A DNA stretch of 64,000 bases from Acinetobacter sp. ANC 4169 (GTDB taxonomy: Bacteria > Pseudomonadota > Gammaproteobacteria > Pseudomonadales > Moraxellaceae): contig NZ_NEGE01000007.1 of assembly GCF_002135355.1 (NCBI RefSeq), forward strand, positions 100,078-164,077, read 5' to 3'. This document shows, in pieces, positions 1 through 8,374 of this stretch. Each line of letters begins with the position of its first letter. Positions within the stretch are counted from its first letter, which is position 1. The position numbers and the translations under genes are program-made. The notes under the pieces are model-generated. The model searched no databases. It was not told where the DNA came from and saw only the letters and a program-made list of their open reading frames with translations.

Positions 1-129
1 AGAAAAACACTGAATTCACAACAATTATTAAGCCAGGCAGATAAGGCGCTGTATGCAGCTAAAGCCTGCGGACGCAATCAGGTCAAATGCTATCAGGAAG
101 AGCTTTTTACTGAACCCAAGCCCTGCTAA
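1..129 (+). CDS. C-terminal end of a GGDEF (diguanylate cyclase) protein, cut by the window edge
   Basis: The open frame enters at base 1 and stops at TAA 127-129, giving 42 visible residues. It contains SQADKALYAAKACGRNQV, which matches the conserved last helix of GGDEF domains (ADxALYxAKxxGRN). The product is therefore probably a diguanylate cyclase making c-di-GMP, but the catalytic GGDEF motif, sensory part and start lie outside the window. Its stop overlaps by a few bases the stop of the convergent glutathione transferase gene. Confidence 0.8.
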   Translation, partial: RKTLNSQQLLSQADKALYAAKACGRNQVKCYQEELFTEPKPC

Positions 130-806
130 AGCGGTTTCTGCTGATACGACTCTAAATAATTCACCCAGGCATCTTCTTGCAATGCAGCATCCAGCCACGC
201 CTTCACGGCCGGCTGTTGCAGCATGGTGTGCATATACTGCTGTGTCGACTCACTGACCGGTAAGGCATAGGTCATTAAACGGGTGACTACCGGGGCATAA
301 AATGCATCGGCAATTGAAAATTCACCACATAAAAAACCGTTCACCTCTGGACGTTCTGACCAGATCTGCTCGATACGGGCCACATCGTCACGTAATGCTG
401 CATCGTCCTGCCATAAACGCTTACCCACATCGGCTAAATGGGCGCGGATATTCATCCCACAGGCGTTGCGCAAAGCGGTAAATCCGCTGTGCATTTCCGC
501 CGCAATACAACGTGCCCGTGCCCGCTGCTTGACATTTTGCGGCCACAAATGCTGATCGGGATGCCGTTCTGCCAGATATTCACAAATCGCCAGTGAATCC
601 CATAACATCAAGTCATGATCGACCAATACCGGCACTTTACCATTCAGGTTAATCGCCAGAACATCCTGTTTAAAAGTACCGGTATTACGCTCCGCCGGAA
701 ATGGCAGCATAATTTCTTCAAACGGTAAATTGAAAGCTTTCAGCACCAGCCACGGGCGCATGGACCAGCTGGAATAATTTTTATTGGCAATATAGAGCTG
801 ATACAT
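126..806 (-). CDS. Glutathione S-transferase family protein
   Basis: 226 residues. The N-terminus (MYQLYIANKNYSSWSMRPWL) is a thioredoxin-like GST domain with the YSSWSMRPW pattern seen in bacterial GSTs of the YfcF/maleylacetoacetate isomerase-like type; a substrate-side segment VPVLVDHDLMLWDSLAICEYL corresponds to the glutathione-binding region ending in the D/E-S-xx-I-xx-YL motif. The C-terminal part is helical as in GSTs. It is the last gene of a minus-strand operon: its ATG is 4 bases after the dsbD stop, and its AGGA ribosome-binding site lies inside the end of dsbD. The likely role is glutathione-dependent conjugation or reduction in the cytosol; the substrate cannot be told. Confidence 0.88.
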   Translation of the reverse strand: MYQLYIANKNYSSWSMRPWLVLKAFNLPFEEIMLPFPAERNTGTFKQDVLAINLNGKVPVLVDHDLMLWDSLAICEYLAERHPDQHLWPQNVKQRARARCIAAEMHSGFTALRNACGMNIRAHLADVGKRLWQDDAALRDDVARIEQIWSERPEVNGFLCGEFSIADAFYAPVVTRLMTYALPVSESTQQYMHTMLQQPAVKAWLDAALQEDAWVNYLESYQQKPL

Positions 807-810
807 GAAA

Positions 811-2661
811 TTATTGTCCTATATGCTGCTGAAACAGATCGAGCTGTTTCAGTAATTCAGTTTCACTAAAAGCACCGGTTAGACGTAAGCCGCGGATTTC
901 TTGTTGTTTTGGATTTAAAAACAAATAAGTCGGTGGCCCTAAAATATCCCATTGATTCAATAAGGCCTGATGCGTTGCATCGTAGTCACTCAAATCCAGC
1001 TTAATCAGAAAATAAGGTTCTAAAGCTTGCTGCACTGGTGCCGATTTTAAAACACGATGTTCAATCGGCTGGCAGGCCACACACCAATCTGCATAGACAT
1101 CAATAATAATGACTTGGTTAGCGGGTACATTGGCGAGGATGTGCTGAAATTCATCGGCAGTTTTCGCCACATGCCAACTGGTTTGGATACTGCTCTGGGT
1201 GATAAAGAAACGCTGGCTATGCTGATATTGAGTATAAGCCAAATACGGCACCACCACGAGCAAGGCCAGAATATACAGCCATTTGAATGGAGCTGTTTGC
1301 CGTATGATTCGAATGCTTAAATATCCAATGAAAAAGATGCCTAAGCCCAAACTTAACCATTGTAACCAAGCTTCAGAAATTAAGGGACGAATAAAATACA
1401 GCGCCAGAGCCAACATGATAAAGGCAAAAAACACCTTAATCTGGTGCATCCACAGCCCTGCTTTAGGCAGCACCCTGGAACCTAATACGCTGGCCAGAAG
1501 CAAGGGGGTTCCCATGCCAAAACCCAAGGTGAACAGCAAGATTGCCCCCTGCCACTGACTTTGGGTCTGGGAAATAAATAATAGTGCCCCAGCCAGCGGC
1601 GCGGTCATGCAAGGGCCGACCAACAGTGCCGAGATCATTCCCATGATTCCCGCACCAATCAGGCTGCCACCTTTCTGTATCGATTGAGCCTGATCCAGGC
1701 GATTGATCCAGCCTTGTGGTAGCCTAATTTCAAATAAACCAAATAAATTCAATGCGAATAAAACAAATAATGCACTAAATGCAATCAAGGTCGAGGGTTG
1801 TTGTAGCCAGCGTTGAAAGTTCAGCCCGGCAGATGAGGCGATTAAACCCAAAACGGCATAAACCATGGCCATACTACAAACAAAGACCAGGGCAATCATC
1901 CAGGCTTTCAGCCCCTTACTGTCGCGGACAATCAGCGAGGTTAATATGGGTAGCATGGGTAATGAACACGGGGTAAAGGCCAATAAAATGCCTAAACCGA
2001 AAAATAGCAATAGGCTATAAAGCAAAGAGCTTTCAGCCAGTTTTTCCGACCACATTTGATCTTTTGCAGTATCTAATGGGACAGGTTTTGCCGTCGATGG
2101 GATAGATTGGTCACTATTTTGCTCAGCACTCAACCTTGTTTGACCACTGGCAGAATTGTTTGCAGGTGCTGCAAGATCAAACAAGCGTTTACTGGCTCTG
2201 GCCTGATTTTGCAACAGTACCAGGCCGTCAATATCGGTCTGAAACTCAACTGTTTGTGGCGGGTAGCAGATCCGGTCTTGGGCACAACCCTGCCACGTCA
2301 CCCGATAGGTTTGGGAAGCTTCGGTCGCAATATTAAATTGCACTTGATGAAAATAAACCTGGGTTCGACCATAGTTTTCATCATGCAAATCGGTGGCTTT
2401 CGGCAATTTCAAGACCAGCTTTTGTGCCCCTTGCCGAACTTCAAACTTGTGCTGATATAAATAATAACCCTCTGGAATCGTCCAGTTGAGTTGGGCTTCC
2501 TGTGTACTGCTGGATTCAACACTAAAAGAAAAAGCATCCTCAGGCGCAAGCAATTGCTCTTGGGCCTGCAGTGTCATGCAACAGAGTAAAATAACACTAC
2601 AAATCAATCCGTTTATAGCGGAATACAAGCACACGGCAACGTCTTGAAAATGCTTTTTCAT
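811..2661 (-). CDS. dsbD: Thiol:disulfide interchange protein DsbD
   Basis: 616 residues, full length for DsbD, which carries electrons from cytosolic thioredoxin to periplasmic DsbC/DsbG-type partners. The N-terminal signal segment (about 1-33) is followed by the periplasmic alpha domain with its cysteine pair C126 and C132 (CAQDRIC). About eight membrane segments (210-480) hold the membrane pair, C232 in FTPCSLPMLP and C351 in GPCMTAPLAG. The C-terminal thioredoxin-like gamma domain has WCVAC at 526-530. All six redox cysteines are present. It sits between an outer-membrane protein gene (18-base gap) and the GST gene, so it is probably co-transcribed with both. Confidence 0.95.
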   Translation of the reverse strand: MKKHFQDVAVCLYSAINGLICSVILLCCMTLQAQEQLLAPEDAFSFSVESSSTQEAQLNWTIPEGYYLYQHKFEVRQGAQKLVLKLPKATDLHDENYGRTQVYFHQVQFNIATEASQTYRVTWQGCAQDRICYPPQTVEFQTDIDGLVLLQNQARASKRLFDLAAPANNSASGQTRLSAEQNSDQSIPSTAKPVPLDTAKDQMWSEKLAESSLLYSLLLFFGLGILLAFTPCSLPMLPILTSLIVRDSKGLKAWMIALVFVCSMAMVYAVLGLIASSAGLNFQRWLQQPSTLIAFSALFVLFALNLFGLFEIRLPQGWINRLDQAQSIQKGGSLIGAGIMGMISALLVGPCMTAPLAGALLFISQTQSQWQGAILLFTLGFGMGTPLLLASVLGSRVLPKAGLWMHQIKVFFAFIMLALALYFIRPLISEAWLQWLSLGLGIFFIGYLSIRIIRQTAPFKWLYILALLVVVPYLAYTQYQHSQRFFITQSSIQTSWHVAKTADEFQHILANVPANQVIIIDVYADWCVACQPIEHRVLKSAPVQQALEPYFLIKLDLSDYDATHQALLNQWDILGPPTYLFLNPKQQEIRGLRLTGAFSETELLKQLDLFQQHIGQ

Positions 2662-2679
2662 ATGAATTTTATTTTTTAA

Positions 2680-3450
2680 TTAAAATAGGAATGAAACACC
2701 CAAACCTGATTGATAGCTTTTATCTCGACCATTTAAGTCCACACCAATACTGGCATCCATTTGCACACGCTCATTCAGTGCATAGACAAGTCCGGAACCC
2801 AGTGCATATTCATAGTGTTGACTTTCGGCTTTACGATAGACCAGTTCAGAAAAACCTGACAATTTATCCGTGATTTTATATTCAATGGTCGGTACTGCAG
2901 TCACGGCCCAGTTGCTGTTTTGGACTTCATAACGCATGGTCATGGAAGTCGCAATTAAATCACTATAATCATAAGCCACAGCCGAAGTTAGGCTGTAAAT
3001 ATCATCTTGATTGCTAAAACCATCATTACCAGTTGCCAGAATAGCCTCGGCTAAAATAGCCATAGAAAGCTTTTCATCATCCAGATTAATGGCCTTTTTG
3101 ATCCCAATGCTGACATCCCCCAGACCGTCTTCTTCAACAGACTGACCTGCCGTTTTGGTTTTTGACCAGGATGGACCTTGCCAGCCCAATTGCAATTCAA
3201 GATCCTGAGCTAAACCGGTACGCAATAACATGTCGGCATTTAAGCTGGTATTTTTAACCTTTAGCCCGTTTTCATCTGTGCTTTCCGAGTAGCTTAGGCT
3301 TGGTAAACCCTGTTCCCATGCCAGCTGACCGACTGGCGTAATACCTGTACCTATTCCTGTACCCGGACGGTCAAAAGAGAAATCGGCAGCCATCGCATTG
3401 ATGCTAAAACCTGCTGCAAAAATGAAACTTACTGTTTTTAGGACTGGCAT
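2680..3450 (-). CDS. Outer-membrane beta-barrel protein, MetA/phenol-degradation (transporter-like) family
   Basis: About 256 residues from the ATG at 3450; an in-frame GTG at 3462 is an alternative and neither start has a strong ribosome-binding site. A signal peptide ending near NAMAAD is followed by alternating beta-strand sequence and a C-terminal phenylalanine (GLGVSFLF), typical of Bam-assembled barrels. The start of the mature protein (FSFDRPGTGIGTGITPVGQLAWEQG) looks like the family often annotated as transporter or MetA-pathway of phenol degradation. No substrate can be inferred. It lies between the ankyrin protein gene (15-base gap) and dsbD on the same strand. Confidence 0.75.
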   Translation of the reverse strand: MPVLKTVSFIFAAGFSINAMAADFSFDRPGTGIGTGITPVGQLAWEQGLPSLSYSESTDENGLKVKNTSLNADMLLRTGLAQDLELQLGWQGPSWSKTKTAGQSVEEDGLGDVSIGIKKAINLDDEKLSMAILAEAILATGNDGFSNQDDIYSLTSAVAYDYSDLIATSMTMRYEVQNSNWAVTAVPTIEYKITDKLSGFSELVYRKAESQHYEYALGSGLVYALNERVQMDASIGVDLNGRDKSYQSGLGVSFLF

Positions 3451-3465
3451 GAGTTGTCTCACTAA

Positions 3466-4008
3466 TTATGTTAATTCTTTGGTCATTTTAGCCCCATAAC
3501 TACGGAGCAATTCTAAAGTCTGCTTTTCTTCGGCCAAGGCTTCTGACCAGTTTATTTCATCAAAATCACAATCAAAGAATAAATCACTAATGGAAGATAA
3601 AATGGTTAGGCCATCTTCATCTTTGCTATTGGGATCTACTTTTTCATCCAATAAACGTTTTACTGCAGGCACACAGGCAGAACTGGCTGCATCCCATAAT
3701 GGTCCATATAGTTCTTCTGCATCCCATAAATGTAAATTCACTTTGGCTTTAATCAAGGCATCCAAGATGTCCATATGCATAGCCAAATTTTGCTGTTTTT
3801 GTTGTTCTGATAAAGGTGAACCTGCCTCATAGGCTTCGCAAATCTGTTCCCACCAGTGAAACAGCCCATCAGACCAGACAGAAATTGCTGGACCTTTTTC
3901 CAGATCAATAAAATTAGGATCGAGACCTTCTGCCAAAAGACGTTGCACCTGAGCAAGATCTAGCTCTTCTATTGCCTGTACAAAGACTTGTTGTTGCGCT
4001 GTTAACAT
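3466..4008 (-). CDS. Ankyrin-repeat domain protein
   Basis: 180 residues from ATG 4008, preceded by an AGAGA-type ribosome-binding site; a TTG at 4026 extends the frame by six residues but has no such site. Two regions resemble ankyrin repeats: VQAIEELDLAQVQRLLAEGLDPN near the N-terminus and WDAASSACVPAVKRLLDEKVDPN in the second half, the latter followed by DEDGLTILS. There is no signal peptide, so it is probably a cytosolic protein-binding scaffold. First gene of the operon running to dsbD and GST. Partner unknown. Confidence 0.75.
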   Translation of the reverse strand: MLTAQQQVFVQAIEELDLAQVQRLLAEGLDPNFIDLEKGPAISVWSDGLFHWWEQICEAYEAGSPLSEQQKQQNLAMHMDILDALIKAKVNLHLWDAEELYGPLWDAASSACVPAVKRLLDEKVDPNSKDEDGLTILSSISDLFFDCDFDEINWSEALAEEKQTLELLRSYGAKMTKELT

Positions 4009-4137
4009 GGAGAAAGTTCTCTTCAATCATTTTTTGACTATTATGCCGAATAAACTGTCATTTGTTTTAGCTAAATGTATAACGAGTATATTTTTTATTA
4101 GTTTTGACTTATCGCGAATAGCGGATAAAAAGCCAAT

Positions 4138-4166
4138 AAAAAAAGCTCCGAAGAGCTTTTTTATCG
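4138..4166 (-). terminator. Rho-independent terminator downstream of the HPF-like gene
   Basis: The stem AAAAAAGCTC (4139-4148) pairs with GAGCTTTTTT (4153-4162) over a CGAA tetraloop. On the minus strand it follows the hibernation-factor stop at 4185 and ends in a U-run. It is symmetrical and could also work on the plus strand. Confidence 0.8.
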
Positions 4167-4184
4167 CTTTAAGCAAAATTTTGC

Positions 4185-4562
4185 TTAATGATTTACCTCA
4201 TCCACATCACTGACTTCTGCGGTTTCAGCAAATTCAAGTGGCCCACCACGCGGGTTCTCTATTTTCTCGAATACATGTTCCAAACTGCGTTTTAAACGGT
4301 CGATCGCCCCATGGATAGCGGTATCAATATTATGCCCTCGATGATTGACCACCACAGGTTTCAAACCTGCCGGACGCGCTTCAATCATGCAGTTAATGTC
4401 ATCTGCACCACCTTTGGCACCATTTTCATCGCTAAAATGAACTGAAAAATGGGTAATACGTTCACTATGACGCTGGAATTCTGCATTCAGTTCTGCACGA
4501 ACATAAGTAATTAAACGATCACTATTTTGGATGTTTTTATCGGTACGGATTTCAATGTTCAT
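4185..4562 (-). CDS. hpf: HPF/RaiA family ribosome hibernation factor
   Basis: 125 residues. It has the S30AE/RaiA fold signature: MNIEIRTDKNIQNSDRL at the start, a beta strand FSVHFSDENG, then CMIEARPAGLKPVVV and a C-terminal helix DTAIHGAIDRLKRSLEHVFEK. Family members bind the 30S subunit and shut down translation in stationary phase. The length fits the short (HPF/YfiA) class rather than long HPF. The tail after residue 105 is acidic, unlike E. coli HPF. Start supported by a GAGGAT site 8 bases upstream. Monocistronic by context, with its own terminator. Confidence 0.82.
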   Translation of the reverse strand: MNIEIRTDKNIQNSDRLITYVRAELNAEFQRHSERITHFSVHFSDENGAKGGADDINCMIEARPAGLKPVVVNHRGHNIDTAIHGAIDRLKRSLEHVFEKIENPRGGPLEFAETAEVSDVDEVNH

Positions 4563-5054
4563 ATAATTTCATCCTCTTTATTCATCAAATCTTTTTTGTG
4601 CAAAACTTCTTATCTTGGCACGTTTAACCTTGCTGTTAAAAACAGCGCTGAGCATCTTCAAATCAGTCTGGAACGAATTCCTCCACATTGAACGATGAAC
4701 ACTTTTAAGTCTGCAGATTCGTGTCCTTATACCTCGAATATAAGGGGCTAAGCGAAGCAGATGCAAGCAGTATTTTGATATTTTTTTAAATTCCTTATAA
4801 AGAATAAGTGATTTGACTTTTCCCATTAAATAGTTTGATAAATCTCACATTATTTATTTGAAGCTAAAATTCCTTGTTTATATCGCTTTACCTTTTTTAT
4901 CAGCATGTATTTTTTGGGTATCAAAGCTGTGTCGTCATTTTGATAAGGAGTGATCTAAGGAAAGAGACTATTTTTTTATCCATTGATCAATTTTGGCTTT
5001 ATTTTTGTTTAAGAATCTGTATCCTTTGTGTGCTTCTCGGGGGAGATATTTTTG
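4563..5054. other. 492-base divergent intergenic region between hpf and the Tsx-like gene
   Basis: AT-rich promoter region for two divergent genes. It contains an interrupted hairpin at about 4711-4762: CTGC, TTCG and CCTTATA blocks on the left pair with TATAAGG, CGAA and GCAG blocks on the right around the loop CCTCGAA. A minus-strand frame of 82 codons (4578-4826) crosses this hairpin; it has unconvincing composition and I do not call it. The plus-strand part from 4870 carries the leader of the Tsx-like gene. Confidence 0.5.
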
Positions 5055-5804
5055 ATGAAACTTACACAAACTTTTGCTACATGTGCATTGGCTTCAGCTG
5101 CTGCGTTCACACAGGCTTCGCCAGTGGTATGGCAAGACTTCAGCTTGACTGGTCTTTATGGTGATCACTATAAAGTGGGTACTGAAGACCGCACGACCGT
5201 GACCGCAGAATATGCAGCTAAACTCAAATACTCTGATGTATTTTTCTTTGTTGACCAACAAGTGGATGGCAATGACGAACAAAATACATATTTCGAGTTA
5301 GCGCCACGTTTAAGCTTAGGCGAAGTATCTGGAAAAGACCTCTCTTTTGGTCCAATTAAAGATGTCCTTATTGCGACAACTTGGGAACACAATGCAGGAT
5401 ATGATCAAAACCAAGAGTTTAATAACTTCCTGTACGGTATTGGTTTCGCTTTAGATATTCCATACACACAGTATGCAAATGTGAACTTCTATAAAGTAGA
5501 TAACGATTCGAAATCAGCTTTCACTAAAGATGATTATCAAATGACGATCACTTATGCAGTTCCGTTTAAACTAGGTTCTGAAGATTTTCTGGTAGATGCC
5601 TTCCTGGATTGGTCAACAGCTGAAAAAGGCGCTCAAGCAAGCGAGCTGAACTGGACCAGCCAGTACAAATGGAATGTAGGTAAACATATTTCACCTAAAA
5701 CTAAATTATATGTTGGTATCGAACACTCAGTTTGGAACAACAAATTTGGTATTCAGGGCGTCGATCAAAATGACGTAAGCGCATTGGTTAAATACCATTT
5801 CTAA
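5055..5804 (+). CDS. Tsx/OmpK-type nucleoside-specific outer-membrane channel
   Basis: 249 residues from ATG 5055. The start is fixed by an unusually G-rich ribosome-binding site (GGGGGAGAT, 5039-5047). The signal peptide MKLTQTFATCALASAAAFTQA precedes a mature barrel starting SPVVWQDFSLTGLYG, with an aromatic C-terminus ending KYHF. Features such as TYFELAPRLSLG, TTWEHNAGYDQNQEFNNFLYGIGF and DWSTAEKG are as expected in the Tsx/OmpK nucleoside channel family, which lets nucleosides (and in other genera some phages) cross the outer membrane. A terminator follows at 5826. Confidence 0.85.
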   Translation: MKLTQTFATCALASAAAFTQASPVVWQDFSLTGLYGDHYKVGTEDRTTVTAEYAAKLKYSDVFFFVDQQVDGNDEQNTYFELAPRLSLGEVSGKDLSFGPIKDVLIATTWEHNAGYDQNQEFNNFLYGIGFALDIPYTQYANVNFYKVDNDSKSAFTKDDYQMTITYAVPFKLGSEDFLVDAFLDWSTAEKGAQASELNWTSQYKWNVGKHISPKTKLYVGIEHSVWNNKFGIQGVDQNDVSALVKYHF

Positions 5805-5825
5805 GCACGTTTGTTTTCCAGCAAA

Positions 5826-5855
5826 AAAAGCAAGATTTCGGTCTTGCTTTTTTTA
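5826..5855 (+). terminator. Terminator of the Tsx-like gene
   Basis: AAGCAAGA (5828-5835) pairs with TCTTGCTT (5842-5849) and is followed by seven T residues. It lies 25 bases after the stop of the channel gene. Confidence 0.85.
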
Positions 5856-5915
5856 TGCCTGAGCACCCGTTTTAAGTTTAAAATTTCCTCATCCTTAGCA
5901 TTTTTTATTTTCCCT

Positions 5916-6422
5916 ATGTCTGTGCAAATTCGACCTGCAGAACTTCAAGATTTAACAGCCATTTTAAATATCTTTAACCAAGAAATTTTAAATGGAACAG
6001 CAAATTGGCGTAATCAAGCTTTAAGTCTGGAAGAATATACACAGTGGTATCATCAGTTGCTTCGTGACCAGTTTCCATTATTGGTTGCTGTAGAATCTAC
6101 AACTCAACGAATTTTAGGCTTTGCAGATTATGGACCGTTTCGAAGTCTCATTGGTTATAAAAATACGGTTGAACATTCAATCTTTATTCATCCAGATTTT
6201 CAAGGTTTGGGACTAGGTAAAGCATTAATGCTGAAATTGATCGAACATGCACGGCAGCAGCATCTTCATATCATGATTGCAGCTATTGACGCAGAAAATT
6301 CAGGCTCTATCCTGTTACACGAAAAATTAGGTTTTAAACAAACCGGCTATATGCCTGAAGTCGGACAGAAATTTGGGAAATGGCGTGATCTGGTGTTGAT
6401 GCAATTCAATTTAGATGCATAA
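5916..6422 (+). CDS. GNAT N-acetyltransferase, phosphinothricin/methionine-sulfone acetyltransferase-like
   Basis: 168 residues from ATG 5916 (MSVQIRPAEL). The longer frame from 5811 runs through the upstream terminator and is not a credible start. GNAT signatures: RPAELQDLTAILNIFNQEILNGTANW at the N-terminus, EHSIFIHPDFQGLGLGKALMLKL with the acetyl-CoA loop (QGLGLGKA), and ENSGSILLHEKLGFKQTGYMPEVGQKFGKWRD, the C-terminal pattern of the Pat/MddA/YncA group. These acetylate methionine analogues, phosphinothricin or related amino acids. No clear ribosome-binding site was seen. Stands alone, convergent with parE. Confidence 0.85.
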   Translation: MSVQIRPAELQDLTAILNIFNQEILNGTANWRNQALSLEEYTQWYHQLLRDQFPLLVAVESTTQRILGFADYGPFRSLIGYKNTVEHSIFIHPDFQGLGLGKALMLKLIEHARQQHLHIMIAAIDAENSGSILLHEKLGFKQTGYMPEVGQKFGKWRDLVLMQFNLDA

Positions 6423-6450
6423 AAAAGCCCGCAATATGCGGGCTTTTTTA
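6421..6450. terminator. Bidirectional terminator between the GNAT gene and parE
   Basis: AAAAAAGCCCGCA / TGCGGGCTTTTTT stem-loop with U-runs in both directions. It lies between two convergent genes and overlaps the last bases of the acetyltransferase stop. Confidence 0.88.
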
Positions 6451-6479
6451 ATATAGAAGTAATGACTTAACTTAAAAAA

Positions 6480-8360
6480 CTAAACTGCCAGATCAGCCAG
6501 ATTACCTTTCTGTTCTAACCAGTGTTTACGGTCCGATGAGCGTTTTTTTGCCAGTAATTTATCCAGTAGACCCGCGGTAAAATGCGCATCATCCAGATCC
6601 AGCTGTACCAGACGGCGGGTATTCGGGTCCATAGTGGTTTCACGTAACTGACTGGCATTCATCTCACCCAGACCTTTAAATCGGGTGATTTGCGGATTCT
6701 TGCTTTTACATTTTTTCAGAATGCTTTCCAGCTCGTCTTCATCCAGTGCATAGTGCACATCTTTAGCATCATCGATACGGAATAACGGCGGCATGGCCAC
6801 AAACAGATGCCCTTCTTCGACCATAGTCGGGAAGTGTTTCACAAACAAGGCACAGAGCAAGGTTGCGATATGCAGACCATCCGAATCGGCATCGGCCAGA
6901 ATACAGATTTTACCGTAGCGAAGTTCTGACAGGTCATCACTGCCTGGATCAACTCCAATCGCAATGGCAATATCATGCACCTCCTGAGAGCCCAAGACCT
7001 CATCAGACGAGACTTCCCAGGTATTCAAGATTTTCCCGCGAATCGGCATGATCGCCTGGAAATTCTTGTCACGTGCCTGCTTGGCAGAACCACCCGCAGA
7101 ATCCCCTTCCACAATGAAGAGTTCCGATTCTTCCAAAGTATGGCCTACGCAGTCCGCCAGTTTACCCGGTAATGCAGGTCCAGAAACAATCTTCTTACGT
7201 TCAACTTTTTTTGCCGCTTTTAAACGGCGACCGGCTTTGGCAATTGCCAATTCGGCCAGTTGCATGGCAATGTCGGAATTTTGATTCAGCCATAGTGCAA
7301 AGGCATCTTTGGCGATATTTAGCATAATGCCGGATGCTTCACGGCTCGACAAACGTTCTTTGGTTTGGCCTGAAAATTGCGGTTCCTGAAATTTTAACGA
7401 CAGGATGTAGTTCACCCCATCCCAGACATCTTCTGCAGACAATTTTAAATTACGTGGCAACAGGTTACGCAGCTCACAAAATTCGCGCATGGCATCGGTC
7501 ACGCCTGAGCGTAAACCGTTGACGTGGGTACCGCCCTGCGCAGTAGGAATCAGGTTGACATAGCTTTCCTGAATCTGCTCGCCACCTTCGGCATTCCAGC
7601 AAATCGCAAATTCGGCACTGGCACGCTCAGCCTCACCACTGGCCACGAAAGCAGGGCTTGGAATGATTTCACGATCTTCAAGCTCATCCATTAAATAGTC
7701 AACTAGACCATTTTCAAACTGCCAGCTGATCTTTTCATCATTGATTTGATCAACATAGTTGATCTCTAAGCCTGCTGCCAAAACCGCTTTGGCTTTTAAA
7801 TTATGTTTTAAGGCTTTTAGCGCAAACTTGGGCGAATCAAAATATTTGGCTTCTGGCCAGAAATGCACTGTGGTCCCAGTCGCACGTTTTGGTGCTTTAC
7901 CCTCTAACACTTCAAGCGGTGCAACCGGCTCGCCCTGTTCAAAGGCCATTTTATACAGGTTGCCCTGACGCTGAACTTCTACTTCAACACGGGTTGATAA
8001 CGCGTTTACCACTGAAATGCCCACGCCATGCAAACCGCCGGAAAACTGGTAGTTATCGGTGCTGAATTTACCGCCGGCATGCAGTTTGGTCAGGATGATT
8101 TCAATCCCGCTTTGGCCATATTCAGGGTGGATATCCACCGGCATGCCACGGCCATTATCTTCAACCGACAATGAGCCATCTTTATACACCGTGACGGTAA
8201 TTTTATTGGCATGTCCTGCAAGTGCCTCATCCACAGCATTATCAATGACTTCTTGTGCCAAATGGTTTGGACGAGTGGTATCGGTATACATCCCCGGACG
8301 ACGACGTACCGGATCTAAACCAGATAAAACTTCAAGTGATTGAGCCGTATATTGAGACAC
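6480..8360 (-). CDS. parE: DNA topoisomerase IV subunit B (ParE)
   Basis: 626 residues, from GTG 8360 (protein starts MSQYTAQSLEVLSGLDPVRRRPGMY). An AGGAA site 10 bases upstream, overlapping the TAA of the preceding gene, supports this start over a TTG nine codons earlier. GHKL ATPase motifs are visible: QEVIDNAVDEAL, EDNGRGMPVD, GGLHGVGISVVNAL. The TOPRIM domain shows LFIVEGDSAGGSAKQARD and ILADADSDGLHI. ParE hydrolyses ATP for chromosome decatenation together with ParC. It is translationally close to the yqiA-like gene upstream, as in E. coli. Confidence 0.97.
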   Translation of the reverse strand: MSQYTAQSLEVLSGLDPVRRRPGMYTDTTRPNHLAQEVIDNAVDEALAGHANKITVTVYKDGSLSVEDNGRGMPVDIHPEYGQSGIEIILTKLHAGGKFSTDNYQFSGGLHGVGISVVNALSTRVEVEVQRQGNLYKMAFEQGEPVAPLEVLEGKAPKRATGTTVHFWPEAKYFDSPKFALKALKHNLKAKAVLAAGLEINYVDQINDEKISWQFENGLVDYLMDELEDREIIPSPAFVASGEAERASAEFAICWNAEGGEQIQESYVNLIPTAQGGTHVNGLRSGVTDAMREFCELRNLLPRNLKLSAEDVWDGVNYILSLKFQEPQFSGQTKERLSSREASGIMLNIAKDAFALWLNQNSDIAMQLAELAIAKAGRRLKAAKKVERKKIVSGPALPGKLADCVGHTLEESELFIVEGDSAGGSAKQARDKNFQAIMPIRGKILNTWEVSSDEVLGSQEVHDIAIAIGVDPGSDDLSELRYGKICILADADSDGLHIATLLCALFVKHFPTMVEEGHLFVAMPPLFRIDDAKDVHYALDEDELESILKKCKSKNPQITRFKGLGEMNASQLRETTMDPNTRRLVQLDLDDAHFTAGLLDKLLAKKRSSDRKHWLEQKGNLADLAV

Positions 8361-8374
8361 GTTGTACTGCTTCC

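Noticed and set aside
4578..4826. Minus-strand 82-codon frame upstream of hpf
   Set aside because: Basic, cysteine- and arginine-rich composition, no recognisable domain, and it crosses an RNA-like hairpin in an intergenic region; treated as chance.
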